The notes below the pieces were generated by a model. It made no database searches, was not told where the DNA came from, and was given only the letters and a program-made list of their open reading frames with translations. From contig NZ_JASZYV010000003.1 of the NCBI RefSeq assembly GCF_030316895.1, positions 930,001 to 994,000 of the forward strand: a stretch of 64,000 nucleotides of DNA, read 5' to 3'. This DNA comes from Variovorax dokdonensis. Its GTDB lineage: Bacteria; Pseudomonadota; Gammaproteobacteria; Burkholderiales; Burkholderiaceae_C. The position numbers and the translations under genes were made by a program. Below are positions 54,299 to 63,146 of the stretch, in pieces; position 1 is the stretch's first letter; each line of letters starts with the position of its first letter.

Positions 54299-55252
54299 AT
54301 GACCGCATTGATGCAACGCCTGTTGCCCATCCGCATGGACGGCCGCAAGCTGCTCCTCAACGTCGGCGCGCCGCTGGCCGCACTGGTGCTGTTTCTTGTG
54401 TTGTGGTCTGCCGTGGCAGCACGCATTCAGACCAGCCTCGGCGCCGTGCCAGGCCCACAGGCCGTCGTCGAACAGGCGCAAGGACTTTGGAGCGAACACC
54501 TGGCAGAGCGCCAGCGCGCCGTCGAGTTCTACGAGCGCCAGGACAAGCGCAACGCGCAGCGCCTGGCCGAAGACCCCGCCTACCAGCCACGCCATCGCCA
54601 GTACACGGGCAAGGCCACGTACTTCGACCAGATCCGCACCAGCCTACTGACGGTGTTCACCGGCTTCCTGCTCGGCACGCTGATCGCCGTGCCGCTGGGC
54701 ATCATGGCCGGCGCGTCGCGCGTCGTGCAGGCCGCCATCAACCCGCTGGTGCAGATCTTCAGGCCCGTGTCGCCATTGGCCTGGCTGCCCATCGTCACGC
54801 TCGTCGTGAGCGCGCTGTATGTCAGCCAGGGCGAACCGATGTTCGAGAAGAGCTTTCTCATCTCTGCCATCACGGTCACGCTGTGCTCGCTGTGGCCCAC
54901 GCTGATCAACACCGCGATCGGCGTGACCTCGGTCGACAAGGAGCTGGTGAATGTGGGCCGGGTGCTCCAGCTGCCCTTGGCCACGCGAGTGAGCAAGATC
55001 ATTCTGCCCTCCGCCCTGCCCTACATCTTCACCGGCATGCGCCTGTCGCTGGGCGTTGGCTGGATGGTGCTCATCGCGGCAGAGATGCTTGCGCAGAACC
55101 CGGGCCTGGGCAAGTTCGTCTGGGACGAGTTCCAGAATGGAAGCTCCGATTCGCTGGGTCGCATCATGGTGGCGGTGTTCACCATCGGCCTGATCGGCTT
55201 TGCACTCGACCGCGCCATGCAGCTGCTGCAGCAGCTGGTGACGCATCGCTGA
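54299..55252 (+). CDS. nrtB: Nitrate ABC transporter permease NrtB
   Basis: 317-residue membrane permease. One N-terminal hydrophobic segment ([16 protein letters not shown]), a charged insertion (about 60-105; typical of nitrate-type permeases), then the five-segment core with [20 protein letters not shown] [19 protein letters not shown] and the EAA loop [20 protein letters not shown]. It forms the channel with the double ATPase encoded 20 bp downstream. Confidence 0.92.
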   Translation: MTALMQRLLPIRMDGRKLLLNVGAPLAALVLFLVLWSAVAARIQTSLGAVPGPQAVVEQAQGLWSEHLAERQRAVEFYERQDKRNAQRLAEDPAYQPRHRQYTGKATYFDQIRTSLLTVFTGFLLGTLIAVPLGIMAGASRVVQAAINPLVQIFRPVSPLAWLPIVTLVVSALYVSQGEPMFEKSFLISAITVTLCSLWPTLINTAIGVTSVDKELVNVGRVLQLPLATRVSKIILPSALPYIFTGMRLSLGVGWMVLIAAEMLAQNPGLGKFVWDEFQNGSSDSLGRIMVAVFTIGLIGFALDRAMQLLQQLVTHR

Positions 55253-55272
55253 AGCGTGAAGTGGGGAACGAC

Positions 55273-57141
55273 ATGGAACTGGCCCTGCGAACCACTTCGC
55301 TGCTTGAAGCGCGTGGCGATGAAGCGAACCACGCTTCGACACTGTCGGTCGTGCCAGCAACTGCCGCGCTGGAGCTTCGCGGCGTGCACAAGGGCTTCGG
55401 GCGCGGCAACGCACGCACCGAAGTTCTCTCGGACCTGAACCTGCGCATCGCTCCAGGTGAATTCGTCGCCATCGTCGGCTTCTCCGGAAGCGGCAAAACG
55501 ACCCTGGTCAACCTGCTGGCTGGCCTTGCCGACGCCGACCGCGGCGAGGTCCTCAAACGCGGCGAGCAGATCCAAGGCCCCGGGCCGGATCGCGGCGTCG
55601 TCTTTCAGAGCTACTCACTCATGCCATGGCTCACGGTGCGCGAAAACGTTGCACTGGCGGTGGATCGCGTCGCATCTCACCTCGCAGCGAACGAGCGCGC
55701 CGCGCTGGTTCAGCGCTACGTGGCGATGGTGGGCCTGAGCGCCGCCATCGACAAGAAACCTGCCCAGCTTTCCGGCGGGATGCGCCAGCGCGTGAGCGTC
55801 GCCAGAGCCCTCGCCACCGACCCCGACGTGCTGCTGATGGACGAGCCATTGTCCGCTCTGGATGCGCTGACCCGCGCCCAACTGCAGGACGAGATCGTGC
55901 GCATCTGGGGCGAAGACCCGGCGCAGCGCAAGACAGTGCTTCTCATCACGAACGATGTGGACGAAGCGCTGATGATGGCCGACCGCGTCATCACCCTGAC
56001 CCTGCCGACCAAGGGCGGCGCCGGCGCGACACTGGGCCGCAGCTTCGACATCGACTTGCAAAGGCCGCGCGAGCGCTCGGCCATGAATCATGATCGACGC
56101 TTTCAACAACTGCGCGCCGAGATCACGCAGACCCTCCTGACGCTTTCGCACGAGCGCCAGCACCAGGGCAGCGGCCAGGTCATCGCGCTGCCGACGCTGG
56201 TACCGCGCGCGGTGAATGCCCCGGCACAGCGCCCCGCGCTGCCTCGCGTCCTGCGGATGCGGCACGCCGCGCTGGTCGAGCGCATCGAGCAACAGGCGCA
56301 GCAGGCGACAGGGCCCGCGCTGCGGCCCGGGGCACCAACGCTGGAGGCGCGGCATGGCGACGAGCGATTCGTCGAGTTCTCCAATGTGGTCAAGACCTAT
56401 CCCACCCCTCAAGGCCCGCAGACCGTGGTCGATGGCTTCGATCTGCGCATGGCCAAGGGCGAATTCGTCTCGTTGATCGGCCATTCGGGCTGCGGCAAGA
56501 GCACGGTGCTTTCGATGATGGCAGGACTCACCGATCTCAGCGACGGTGTGATCGTGCTCGACGGCCGTGAAGTACGCGACGCGGGCCCCGATCGGGGCCT
56601 GGTGTTCCAGTCTCCCAGCCTGGTTCCGTGGTTGAGCGCCTTCGACAACGTGATGCTTGGCGTGGCGCGCGTCTTCCCCCACGTCAGTGATGGCGAGCGG
56701 CGCGACGCCGTCGGCTACTACCTGCAGCGCGTGGGCTTGGGCGACGCGATGCACAAGCGCGCCAGCGAACTGTCCAATGGCATGAAGCAGCGCGTGGGCA
56801 TCGCCAGGGCCTTTGCGCTGCAGCCCAAGCTGCTGTTGCTGGACGAACCGTTCGGCATGCTGGACGCGCTCACCCGCTGGGAACTGCAGGAAGTGCTGAT
56901 GGAAGTGTGGGCCCGCAACCGCGTCACCGCGATCATGGTCACGCACGATGTGGACGAGGCCATCCTGCTGGCAGACCGTGTTGTGATGATGAGCAACGGC
57001 CCGCGCGCCCGCATCGGCAACATCATGGACGTGCCGCTGCCCCGCCCTCGCACGCGCGAAGCGCTGCTGGCCCACCCGCGCTACTACGAGTTGCGCGAGG
57101 AGCTGATCGGATTCCTGGCGGCCTGTGGCCATCAGCATTGA
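55273..57141 (+). CDS. nrtCD: Nitrate ABC transporter double ATPase (NrtC/NrtD-type fusion)
   Basis: 622 residues with two complete ATPase domains in one chain. Domain 1 (about 30-260): Walker A GFSGSGKT (69-76), LSGGMRQR, Walker [12 protein letters not shown]. Domain 2 (about 365-600): Walker A GHSGCGKS (403-410), LSNGMKQR (Gly to Asn in the signature), Walker [13 protein letters not shown] linker of about 100 residues rich in Gln/Arg/Pro joins them. In cyanobacteria the two ATPases are separate proteins (NrtC, NrtD) and NrtC ends in a nitrate-sensing domain, absent here. Start at 55273 ([13 protein letters not shown]), 20 bp after nrtB. Confidence 0.9.
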   Translation: MELALRTTSLLEARGDEANHASTLSVVPATAALELRGVHKGFGRGNARTEVLSDLNLRIAPGEFVAIVGFSGSGKTTLVNLLAGLADADRGEVLKRGEQIQGPGPDRGVVFQSYSLMPWLTVRENVALAVDRVASHLAANERAALVQRYVAMVGLSAAIDKKPAQLSGGMRQRVSVARALATDPDVLLMDEPLSALDALTRAQLQDEIVRIWGEDPAQRKTVLLITNDVDEALMMADRVITLTLPTKGGAGATLGRSFDIDLQRPRERSAMNHDRRFQQLRAEITQTLLTLSHERQHQGSGQVIALPTLVPRAVNAPAQRPALPRVLRMRHAALVERIEQQAQQATGPALRPGAPTLEARHGDERFVEFSNVVKTYPTPQGPQTVVDGFDLRMAKGEFVSLIGHSGCGKSTVLSMMAGLTDLSDGVIVLDGREVRDAGPDRGLVFQSPSLVPWLSAFDNVMLGVARVFPHVSDGERRDAVGYYLQRVGLGDAMHKRASELSNGMKQRVGIARAFALQPKLLLLDEPFGMLDALTRWELQEVLMEVWARNRVTAIMVTHDVDEAILLADRVVMMSNGPRARIGNIMDVPLPRPRTREALLAHPRYYELREELIGFLAACGHQH

Positions 57142-57164
57142 CCGACCTGCACGAGGATTCCACG

Positions 57165-58418
57165 ATGCACAGCGCGAAGGAACAGGGCCGGCCGCGCCTG
57201 GTCATGATCGGCAACGGCATGGCCGGCGTGCGCACGCTGCAGGAGCTGCTGCGCATTGCACCGGGACGCTACGACATCACCGTCTTTGGCGCCGAGCCAC
57301 ATCCGCACTACAACCGCATTCTTCTGTCGCCCGTGCTGGCCGGCGAGCAAACCCTGGACGACATCGTGCTGAGCGGCTGGGACTGGTACGAGAAGAACGG
57401 CATCACCTTGCATTCAGGACGCAAGGTGGTGTCGGTGGACCGCCGCCGACGCGTCGTGCGGGCCGACGACGGCACAGAGGCCACGTATGACCGGCTCCTG
57501 CTGTGCACGGGTTCGCGCCCGGTCATCCTGCCGATTCCAGGCAACGATCTGTCCGGCGTCATCGGATATCGGGACATTGCGGACACCGAATGCATGATCG
57601 ACGCCGCGCGCACGCACCAGCGTGCCGTTGTCATTGGCGGTGGCCTGCTGGGCCTGGAGGCCGCCAATGGCCTGATGCGGCGTGGCATGCAGGTGACGGT
57701 CGTTCATCGGGGAGCCTGGCTGATGGAGCGACAGCTCGACCGTGCCGCCGCAACGCTGCTGCGCACCGAGCTGGAGCAACGCGGCATTGCGTTTCGCATG
57801 CAAGCCCAGACCGAAGCCCTGCTGGGCACCGACAGCGCGCGCGTTTGCGCCGCGCGCATGGCCAACGGCGACGAGATCGCCGCCGACCTTGTGGTCATGG
57901 CCGCTGGCATCCGCCCCGAGGTCGAGCTGGCACACGCGATGCGCCTTCACGTGGAGCATGGCGTCGTCGTCAACGACACACTGCAGACCGTGACCGATGC
58001 GCGCATCTACGCCGTGGGCGAATGCGCGCAGCACCGCGGCGTGGCCTATGGCCTCGTGGCGCCGCTTTACGAGCAGGCGCAGGTGGCCGCCAATCACCTG
58101 GCCGAGTACGGCATCGGACGCTATGCCGGTTCGGTCACCTCGACCAAACTCAAGGTGACGGGCATCGAGCTGTTCTCCGCCGGCGACTTCATGGGCGGCG
58201 GCGACGCCGAGGAGATCGTGCTGAACGATCCGTTGGACGGCGTGTACAAGAAGTTGGTGATCCGTGGCGACAAGCTGGTGGGCGCCTGCCTCTATGGCGA
58301 CACGGCCGATGGCACCTGGTATTTCCAGTTGCTTCGCGAGGGGCGCAGCGTGGCCGGCCTGCGGGACTCGCTCATGTTCGGCAGAGACACATCGCCGCAT
58401 GCGGAGGCAGCGACATGA
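57165..58418 (+). CDS. NirB-like FAD oxidoreductase, probable NasA electron donor
   Basis: 417-residue FAD/NAD(P)H pyridine-nucleotide-disulfide-type oxidoreductase. Seen: MIGNGMAGVRTLQELL (FAD Rossmann), PHYNRILLSPVLAGE, ATGGGLLGLEAA-like VVIGGGLLGLEAANGL (NAD site) and IYAVGECAQHRGVAYGLVAPLYEQA (FAD). It equals the N-terminal part of assimilatory nitrite reductase NirB but lacks the [2Fe-2S] and siroheme domains. Its start codon is 23 bp after nrtCD and its stop overlaps nasA (ATGA), so it most likely passes NAD(P)H electrons to NasA. Confidence 0.87.
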   Translation: MHSAKEQGRPRLVMIGNGMAGVRTLQELLRIAPGRYDITVFGAEPHPHYNRILLSPVLAGEQTLDDIVLSGWDWYEKNGITLHSGRKVVSVDRRRRVVRADDGTEATYDRLLLCTGSRPVILPIPGNDLSGVIGYRDIADTECMIDAARTHQRAVVIGGGLLGLEAANGLMRRGMQVTVVHRGAWLMERQLDRAAATLLRTELEQRGIAFRMQAQTEALLGTDSARVCAARMANGDEIAADLVVMAAGIRPEVELAHAMRLHVEHGVVVNDTLQTVTDARIYAVGECAQHRGVAYGLVAPLYEQAQVAANHLAEYGIGRYAGSVTSTKLKVTGIELFSAGDFMGGGDAEEIVLNDPLDGVYKKLVIRGDKLVGACLYGDTADGTWYFQLLREGRSVAGLRDSLMFGRDTSPHAEAAT

Positions 58419-61258
58419 CCGAGACGAAATCGACCTGCCCCTACTGCGGCGTCGGCTGCGGCGTCATCATCGAAAGCGCGGGCGGACAAATCACTGGCGT
58501 TCGCGGCGATCCGGCTCATCCGGCGAACTTCGGACGGCTGTGCACCAAGGGCTCGACGCTTCACCTCACGGCAACCGCCGAGGTGACGCTGCAGACTCGC
58601 CTGCTGCAGCCCATGCGCCGCGTCGCGCGTGGCATGCCGCCGACGATCACCACATGGGAAGGCGCCCTGGACGACGTCGCCGAGCGCTTTGCGAGCGTCA
58701 TCGACCAGCACGGACCGGATGCCGTGGGCTTCTACGTCTCGGGCCAATTGCTCACCGAGGACTACTACGTCTTCAACAAACTCGCCAAGGGCCTTGTCGG
58801 CACCAACAACATCGACACGAACTCGCGGCTGTGCATGAGCAGTGCGGTTGCAGGCTACAAGAAGACGCTGGGAGCGGATGCGCCGCCAACCTGCTATGAC
58901 GACGTCAACCACGCCGACTGCCTGTTCTTCGGGGGCAGCAACGCGGCGTGGGCCCATCCGGTCTTGTTCCGGCGCATCGAGGATGCAAAGCGCGCCCGGC
59001 CCGACATGAAGATCATCGTCGCCGACCCGCGACGCACCGACACGGCGGAGATCGCCGACCTGTACCTGCCTCTGCGGCCCGGCACCGACGTGATGCTGTT
59101 CAACGGCATGCTGCACGTCATGTTGCGTGAAGGCTGGACGAATCCCCGCTTCATCGCCGAACACACGCGCGGCTTCGAGGCACTGCGCGAGCGCGTTCGC
59201 GACTGCACGCCCGAGCAGGCAGCCGCCACTTGCGGCATCACGCTTGAGCAGTTGGTGCGCGCCGCGCGGCTTTTTGCCACCTCTCGCGCCACGCTGAGCC
59301 TCTATTGCCAGGGGCTGAACCAGTCCTCCTCCGGTACCGCCAAAAACGCGGCGCTGATCAACCTGCATCTGGCGACCGGCCAGATCGGCCGCCCCGGCGC
59401 CGGCCCCTTCTCACTCACGGGACAGCCCAATGCGATGGGCGGGCGGGAAGTGGGCGGACTTGCGAATCTGCTGTCGGCGCATCGGGACCTGGCCAACGCC
59501 GGTCATCGCGCCGAGGTCGCTGCGCTCTGGGGTGTGCCGTCGGTTCCTGAGCGGCCCGGCAAGACGGCGGTCGAGATGTTCCAGGCCGCCGCCGACGGCG
59601 AAATCCGCGCGCTGTGGATCGCCTGCACCAATCCGGCCCAATCCATGCCGGACCAGGCGACGGTGCGACGTGCCTTGGATCGCTGCGAGTTCGTGGTGGT
59701 TCAGGAGGCTTTCTCGACCACCGCCACCTGCGCATTTGCCGATGTGCTGCTGCCGGCGACCACCTGGGGCGAAAAGATCGGCACCGTCACCAACAGCGAG
59801 CGCCGCATCTCGCGCGTCCGCCCGGCGGTGCCGGCGCCCGGGGCGGCGCGGCACGACTGGTCGGTCGTGGTCGATGTGGCGCGGCGGCTGGAGACTCGGT
59901 TGCCGCGGCGCACGAACGACGGACGTTCCCTCTTTCCCTACGCGCTTGACAATGCAGCCGGCGCAGAGGCCATCTGGCTCGAGCACCGCGAGTCGACGCG
60001 CGGGCGCGATCTGGACATCACCGGCCTTGACTGGGCCCAGCTCGACGCGCAGGGCCCACAGCAGTGGCCCATGCCTGAGGGCGCACTCGAAGGCTGCAGC
60101 CGACTGTACGAAGACGGGATCTTTCCCACCCCGGATGGCAAGGCGCGCTTCGTCGACGCCGTCTACGCACCGACCGCGGAAACACCGGATGCCGAACATC
60201 CGCTGTGGCTCAATACGGGCCGCTTGCGCGACCAATGGCACGGCACCAGCCGCACCGGCACCCTGGGGCGACTGTTCGGTCACGTGCCGGAGCCGGCGCT
60301 GCAAATGCATCCGCAGGACATGGGCAAACGGCAACTGAGCGACGGCGACCTCGTGCGCGTCTCTTCCCGGCGCGGTGCCATCGTGCTGCCAGTAGAAGGC
60401 TGCGCCGATCTCACGCCCGGACAAGTGTTCTCAGCCATGCACTGGGGCAGCGAGATCGTCGGCGGCCAGGGGCCAGAGGGTGCGGCGCTGGGCGGTGTCA
60501 ATGCGCTGACCAACAACGCCTTCTGTCCGGATTCGAAGCAGCCCGAGCTCAAGCACGCAGCCGTGCAAGTCGCCGCCGCGCGGCTGCCATGGACCCTGTT
60601 GGCCATGGCACTGCTGCCGTCGTCCAGCGCATTGCAAATCCTGCATCTTCTGCGAAGCAAGATGACGCAGTTTCAGTTCGCCACCTGCGTGCCCTTTGCT
60701 GCCGACGGCGTAGCGCTTGGCGCGTCAGACGCGGCTTGGAGCGGCGTCTTGCTGCGTGCGGCGCACCGCGAGCCCGTAACCTCACGGTTGCTCGACGAGA
60801 TCGAAGCACTGTTGGGGCTGGATGCCCCCGAATCGATGCGCTATGCCGACGCCGGGCGCGGCCAGCGGCGTGCCCTGCGGTTGAATGACAGCAAGATGGG
60901 CGACGGTCGCCTGCGCGCCGTTCTTCTGGCCGGTGACACGCGCGCTGAATCCTGGATTCGCACCCTGGTGCAAGACCAGTTGCCAGCTCAGGCCTTCGGA
61001 CGCCAGTTGCTGCGGTCGAGCAGCCGCGCGCCCAGCGGCGTCAGCGCCCGCGGCAAAGTGGTGTGCAACTGCCTGGATGTGTCCGAGACCGCCATCGTCA
61101 ACGTATTGGGTCGCGCCGATGCGCCGCGCGGGAGCGAAGACGAACGCTTGGCCGACCTGCAGTGCCAACTGCGTTGCGGCACCAGTTGCGGCTCCTGTGT
61201 GCCTGAACTTCGCCGGATGCTGCGTGCCAGCGAAGTCACCGTGGCGGCGCCATCGTGA
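58415..61258 (+). CDS. nasA: Assimilatory nitrate reductase catalytic subunit NasA
   Basis: 947-residue cytoplasmic molybdenum enzyme reducing nitrate to nitrite. N-terminal [4Fe-4S] ligands Cys8, Cys11, Cys15 and Cys43 (CPYCGVGC ... GRLCTKG), then a bis-MGD oxidoreductase core and the molydopterin dinucleotide-binding domain (about 600-715: LWLNTGRLRDQWHGTSRTG). The C terminus has a BFD-like [2Fe-2S] domain (VVCNCLDVSE ... CGTSCGSC, about 884-930), the expected electron entry point from the FAD partner. No signal peptide, as expected for an assimilatory enzyme. Confidence 0.95.
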   Translation: MTETKSTCPYCGVGCGVIIESAGGQITGVRGDPAHPANFGRLCTKGSTLHLTATAEVTLQTRLLQPMRRVARGMPPTITTWEGALDDVAERFASVIDQHGPDAVGFYVSGQLLTEDYYVFNKLAKGLVGTNNIDTNSRLCMSSAVAGYKKTLGADAPPTCYDDVNHADCLFFGGSNAAWAHPVLFRRIEDAKRARPDMKIIVADPRRTDTAEIADLYLPLRPGTDVMLFNGMLHVMLREGWTNPRFIAEHTRGFEALRERVRDCTPEQAAATCGITLEQLVRAARLFATSRATLSLYCQGLNQSSSGTAKNAALINLHLATGQIGRPGAGPFSLTGQPNAMGGREVGGLANLLSAHRDLANAGHRAEVAALWGVPSVPERPGKTAVEMFQAAADGEIRALWIACTNPAQSMPDQATVRRALDRCEFVVVQEAFSTTATCAFADVLLPATTWGEKIGTVTNSERRISRVRPAVPAPGAARHDWSVVVDVARRLETRLPRRTNDGRSLFPYALDNAAGAEAIWLEHRESTRGRDLDITGLDWAQLDAQGPQQWPMPEGALEGCSRLYEDGIFPTPDGKARFVDAVYAPTAETPDAEHPLWLNTGRLRDQWHGTSRTGTLGRLFGHVPEPALQMHPQDMGKRQLSDGDLVRVSSRRGAIVLPVEGCADLTPGQVFSAMHWGSEIVGGQGPEGAALGGVNALTNNAFCPDSKQPELKHAAVQVAAARLPWTLLAMALLPSSSALQILHLLRSKMTQFQFATCVPFAADGVALGASDAAWSGVLLRAAHREPVTSRLLDEIEALLGLDAPESMRYADAGRGQRRALRLNDSKMGDGRLRAVLLAGDTRAESWIRTLVQDQLPAQAFGRQLLRSSSRAPSGVSARGKVVCNCLDVSETAIVNVLGRADAPRGSEDERLADLQCQLRCGTSCGSCVPELRRMLRASEVTVAAPS

Positions 61259-61359
61259 AAGTCGGCCCTCCGCAATTTCCGCATGCCGTGCGCGGGCATA
61301 AGAACCTGGGCGATTCGGCATAAGGCTTGCTGGACAATCGGGGGCAGCCAGGACCACTC

Positions 61360-62328
61360 ATGGGTATCAGCCACTACATCAAGGAAATCGGACGCGGTGC
61401 CCGCGGGGCACGGTCGCTCGACCGCGACCAGGCGCGTGACCTCTTCGGACAGGTGCTCGACGGGACGGTGACCGACCTGGAGATCGGCGCCTTCTGTCTG
61501 GCCATGCGGATCAAGGGCGAGACGCCCGCCGAGATGGCCGGGTTTCTCGACGCCACCCATGAGCGCATGGCACGGTTTTCATCTGGCCGGTTGACAGTGG
61601 TTCTGCCCAGCTACAACGGTGCTCGCAAGCTGCCCGTGCTCACGCCGCTGCTCGGCTGCCTGCTGGCCCGCGAGGGACACGCCGTGCTGTTGCACGGTAC
61701 CCAGACCGAAACGCGGCGCGTCACCTCGTCATCGGTGCTGGAGGCGATGGGCATCGCGGCCGCACTGGACGTTCAGGCATTGCGTGCCGGCGAGCTTGTT
61801 CATGTCGATACGGGCGTACTCAGCCCCGGCCTCAAGCGGCTGCTGGCCGTGCGCCAGGTGGTGGGCCTGCGCAATCCGGCTCACAGCGTGGTCAAGCTGA
61901 TGCAGCCGGCGCTTGGTGGCAACCTCGTCCTGTCGAGCTACACGCATCCGGCGTACCTGGATTCGATGAATCAGACCTTTGCGCTGCTGGACATGCATGC
62001 CCTGCTCTCGCGCGGCCTGGAGGGCGAGAGCGCGGCCGATCCGCGCCGCACCGCGCAGGTGGATGGCTACGTGCATGGGCAGCGCATCGAGCTTCAGGCC
62101 CAGGCCGCGGGCACGCTCGACGAAGTGCCCGGCCTGCCGGAAGCCATCGACGCAGACACGACCGCCCGCTACACCCAGGATGTGCTCGATGGTCGACTGC
62201 CGGTTCCGCTTGCCATCGCTCGCCAGATCGAGCACGTCGCGCGGCTTTGCGCACTGATCGAAGCGGGGCGCGACAGCGCCGAAGCATCTCAACCTCAACT
62301 GGCCGCGACCATGGCCCTCGACCCATGA
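61360..62328 (+). CDS. ybiB: YbiB/TrpD2-family protein
   Basis: 322 residues related to anthranilate phosphoribosyltransferase (glycosyltransferase family 3) but of the YbiB branch. MGISHYIKEIGRGARGARSLDRDQARDLFGQVLDG (helical N domain) and LPSYNGARKLPVLTPLLGCLLAREG are typical. Escherichia coli YbiB binds nucleic acid and has no known transferase role. Start at 61360; an extension to 61327 is possible. It sits between nasA and cobA, with its stop overlapping the cobA start (ATGA), a pairing seen in proteobacterial nas loci. Its job in nitrate use is unknown. Confidence 0.87.
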   Translation: MGISHYIKEIGRGARGARSLDRDQARDLFGQVLDGTVTDLEIGAFCLAMRIKGETPAEMAGFLDATHERMARFSSGRLTVVLPSYNGARKLPVLTPLLGCLLAREGHAVLLHGTQTETRRVTSSSVLEAMGIAAALDVQALRAGELVHVDTGVLSPGLKRLLAVRQVVGLRNPAHSVVKLMQPALGGNLVLSSYTHPAYLDSMNQTFALLDMHALLSRGLEGESAADPRRTAQVDGYVHGQRIELQAQAAGTLDEVPGLPEAIDADTTARYTQDVLDGRLPVPLAIARQIEHVARLCALIEAGRDSAEASQPQLAATMALDP

Positions 62329-63146
62329 ATGCCATCCCATCCCTGCAAGGCACTTGCACCCTGGTGGGTGCCGGCCCTGGCGACCCCGAACTGCTCACCC
62401 TCAAGGCCGTCAAGGCGATCAGGGCTGCCACGGTGCTGCTGGTGGACGACCTGGTGAACGACGAAGTGCTTTCGCACGCTCGGCCCGACGCCCGAATCGT
62501 GCATGTCGGCAAACGGGGCGGCTGCAAGAGCACGCCGCAGGCATTCATCGAGAAGCTGATGATTGCGGCGGTGCGTGAAGGCGAGCATGTGGTGCGGCTC
62601 AAAGGCGGTGACCCGTTCATCTTCGGTCGCGGCGGCGAGGAGGTGGAGCACTTGCGGGCTGCGGGCATCGAGGCGCGCGTCGTCAATGGCATCACCTCCG
62701 GCCTGGCTGCGGTCACCGCGCTGAACGTGCCGCTCACCCATCGAGACCGGGCGCAAGGCGTCGTCTTCGTGACCGGACATGCCAAGGCCGATGCTCCAGA
62801 TGCCCATTCGACCGATTGGCTTGCGCTGGCTGCAGCCGCTCGCGATGCGCGCCTGACGCTTGTCGTCTACATGGGCATGGCGGGCGCCGCTCACATCCAG
62901 CATGGCTTGCTGAGTGCACTGCCCGGCGAAACGCCGGTGGCCGTGGTGCAGCATGCGACGTTGCGCGAACAGCGCCACGTCGTGGGCACGCTTGGCCGAC
63001 TGCACGAGATCCTGGCCAACTCCGGACTTGGCAGCCCGGCCGTGATCGTCGTGGGCGATGTGCTCAAGGGCATGGCCGCCGCGATGGCGACAGACGAGAA
63101 GGGCAAGGCCCAACCCGACGGCGCACAAGCGTCCCGCGTGGCTTGA
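62325..63146 (+). CDS. cobA: Uroporphyrinogen-III C-methyltransferase
   Basis: 273-residue SAM-dependent methylase making precorrin-2, the precursor of siroheme (for nitrite and sulfite reductases) and B12. Seen: LVGAGPGDPELLTLKAVKAI, VVRLKGGDPFIFGRGGEE and PLTHRDRAQGVVFVTGH, the standard SUMT motifs. It is a lone methylase without the CysG dehydrogenase/chelatase part. Its place downstream of nasA fits siroheme supply for nitrite reduction. Its stop overlaps the next start (TTGA). Confidence 0.93.
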   Translation: MNAIPSLQGTCTLVGAGPGDPELLTLKAVKAIRAATVLLVDDLVNDEVLSHARPDARIVHVGKRGGCKSTPQAFIEKLMIAAVREGEHVVRLKGGDPFIFGRGGEEVEHLRAAGIEARVVNGITSGLAAVTALNVPLTHRDRAQGVVFVTGHAKADAPDAHSTDWLALAAAARDARLTLVVYMGMAGAAHIQHGLLSALPGETPVAVVQHATLREQRHVVGTLGRLHEILANSGLGSPAVIVVGDVLKGMAAAMATDEKGKAQPDGAQASRVA

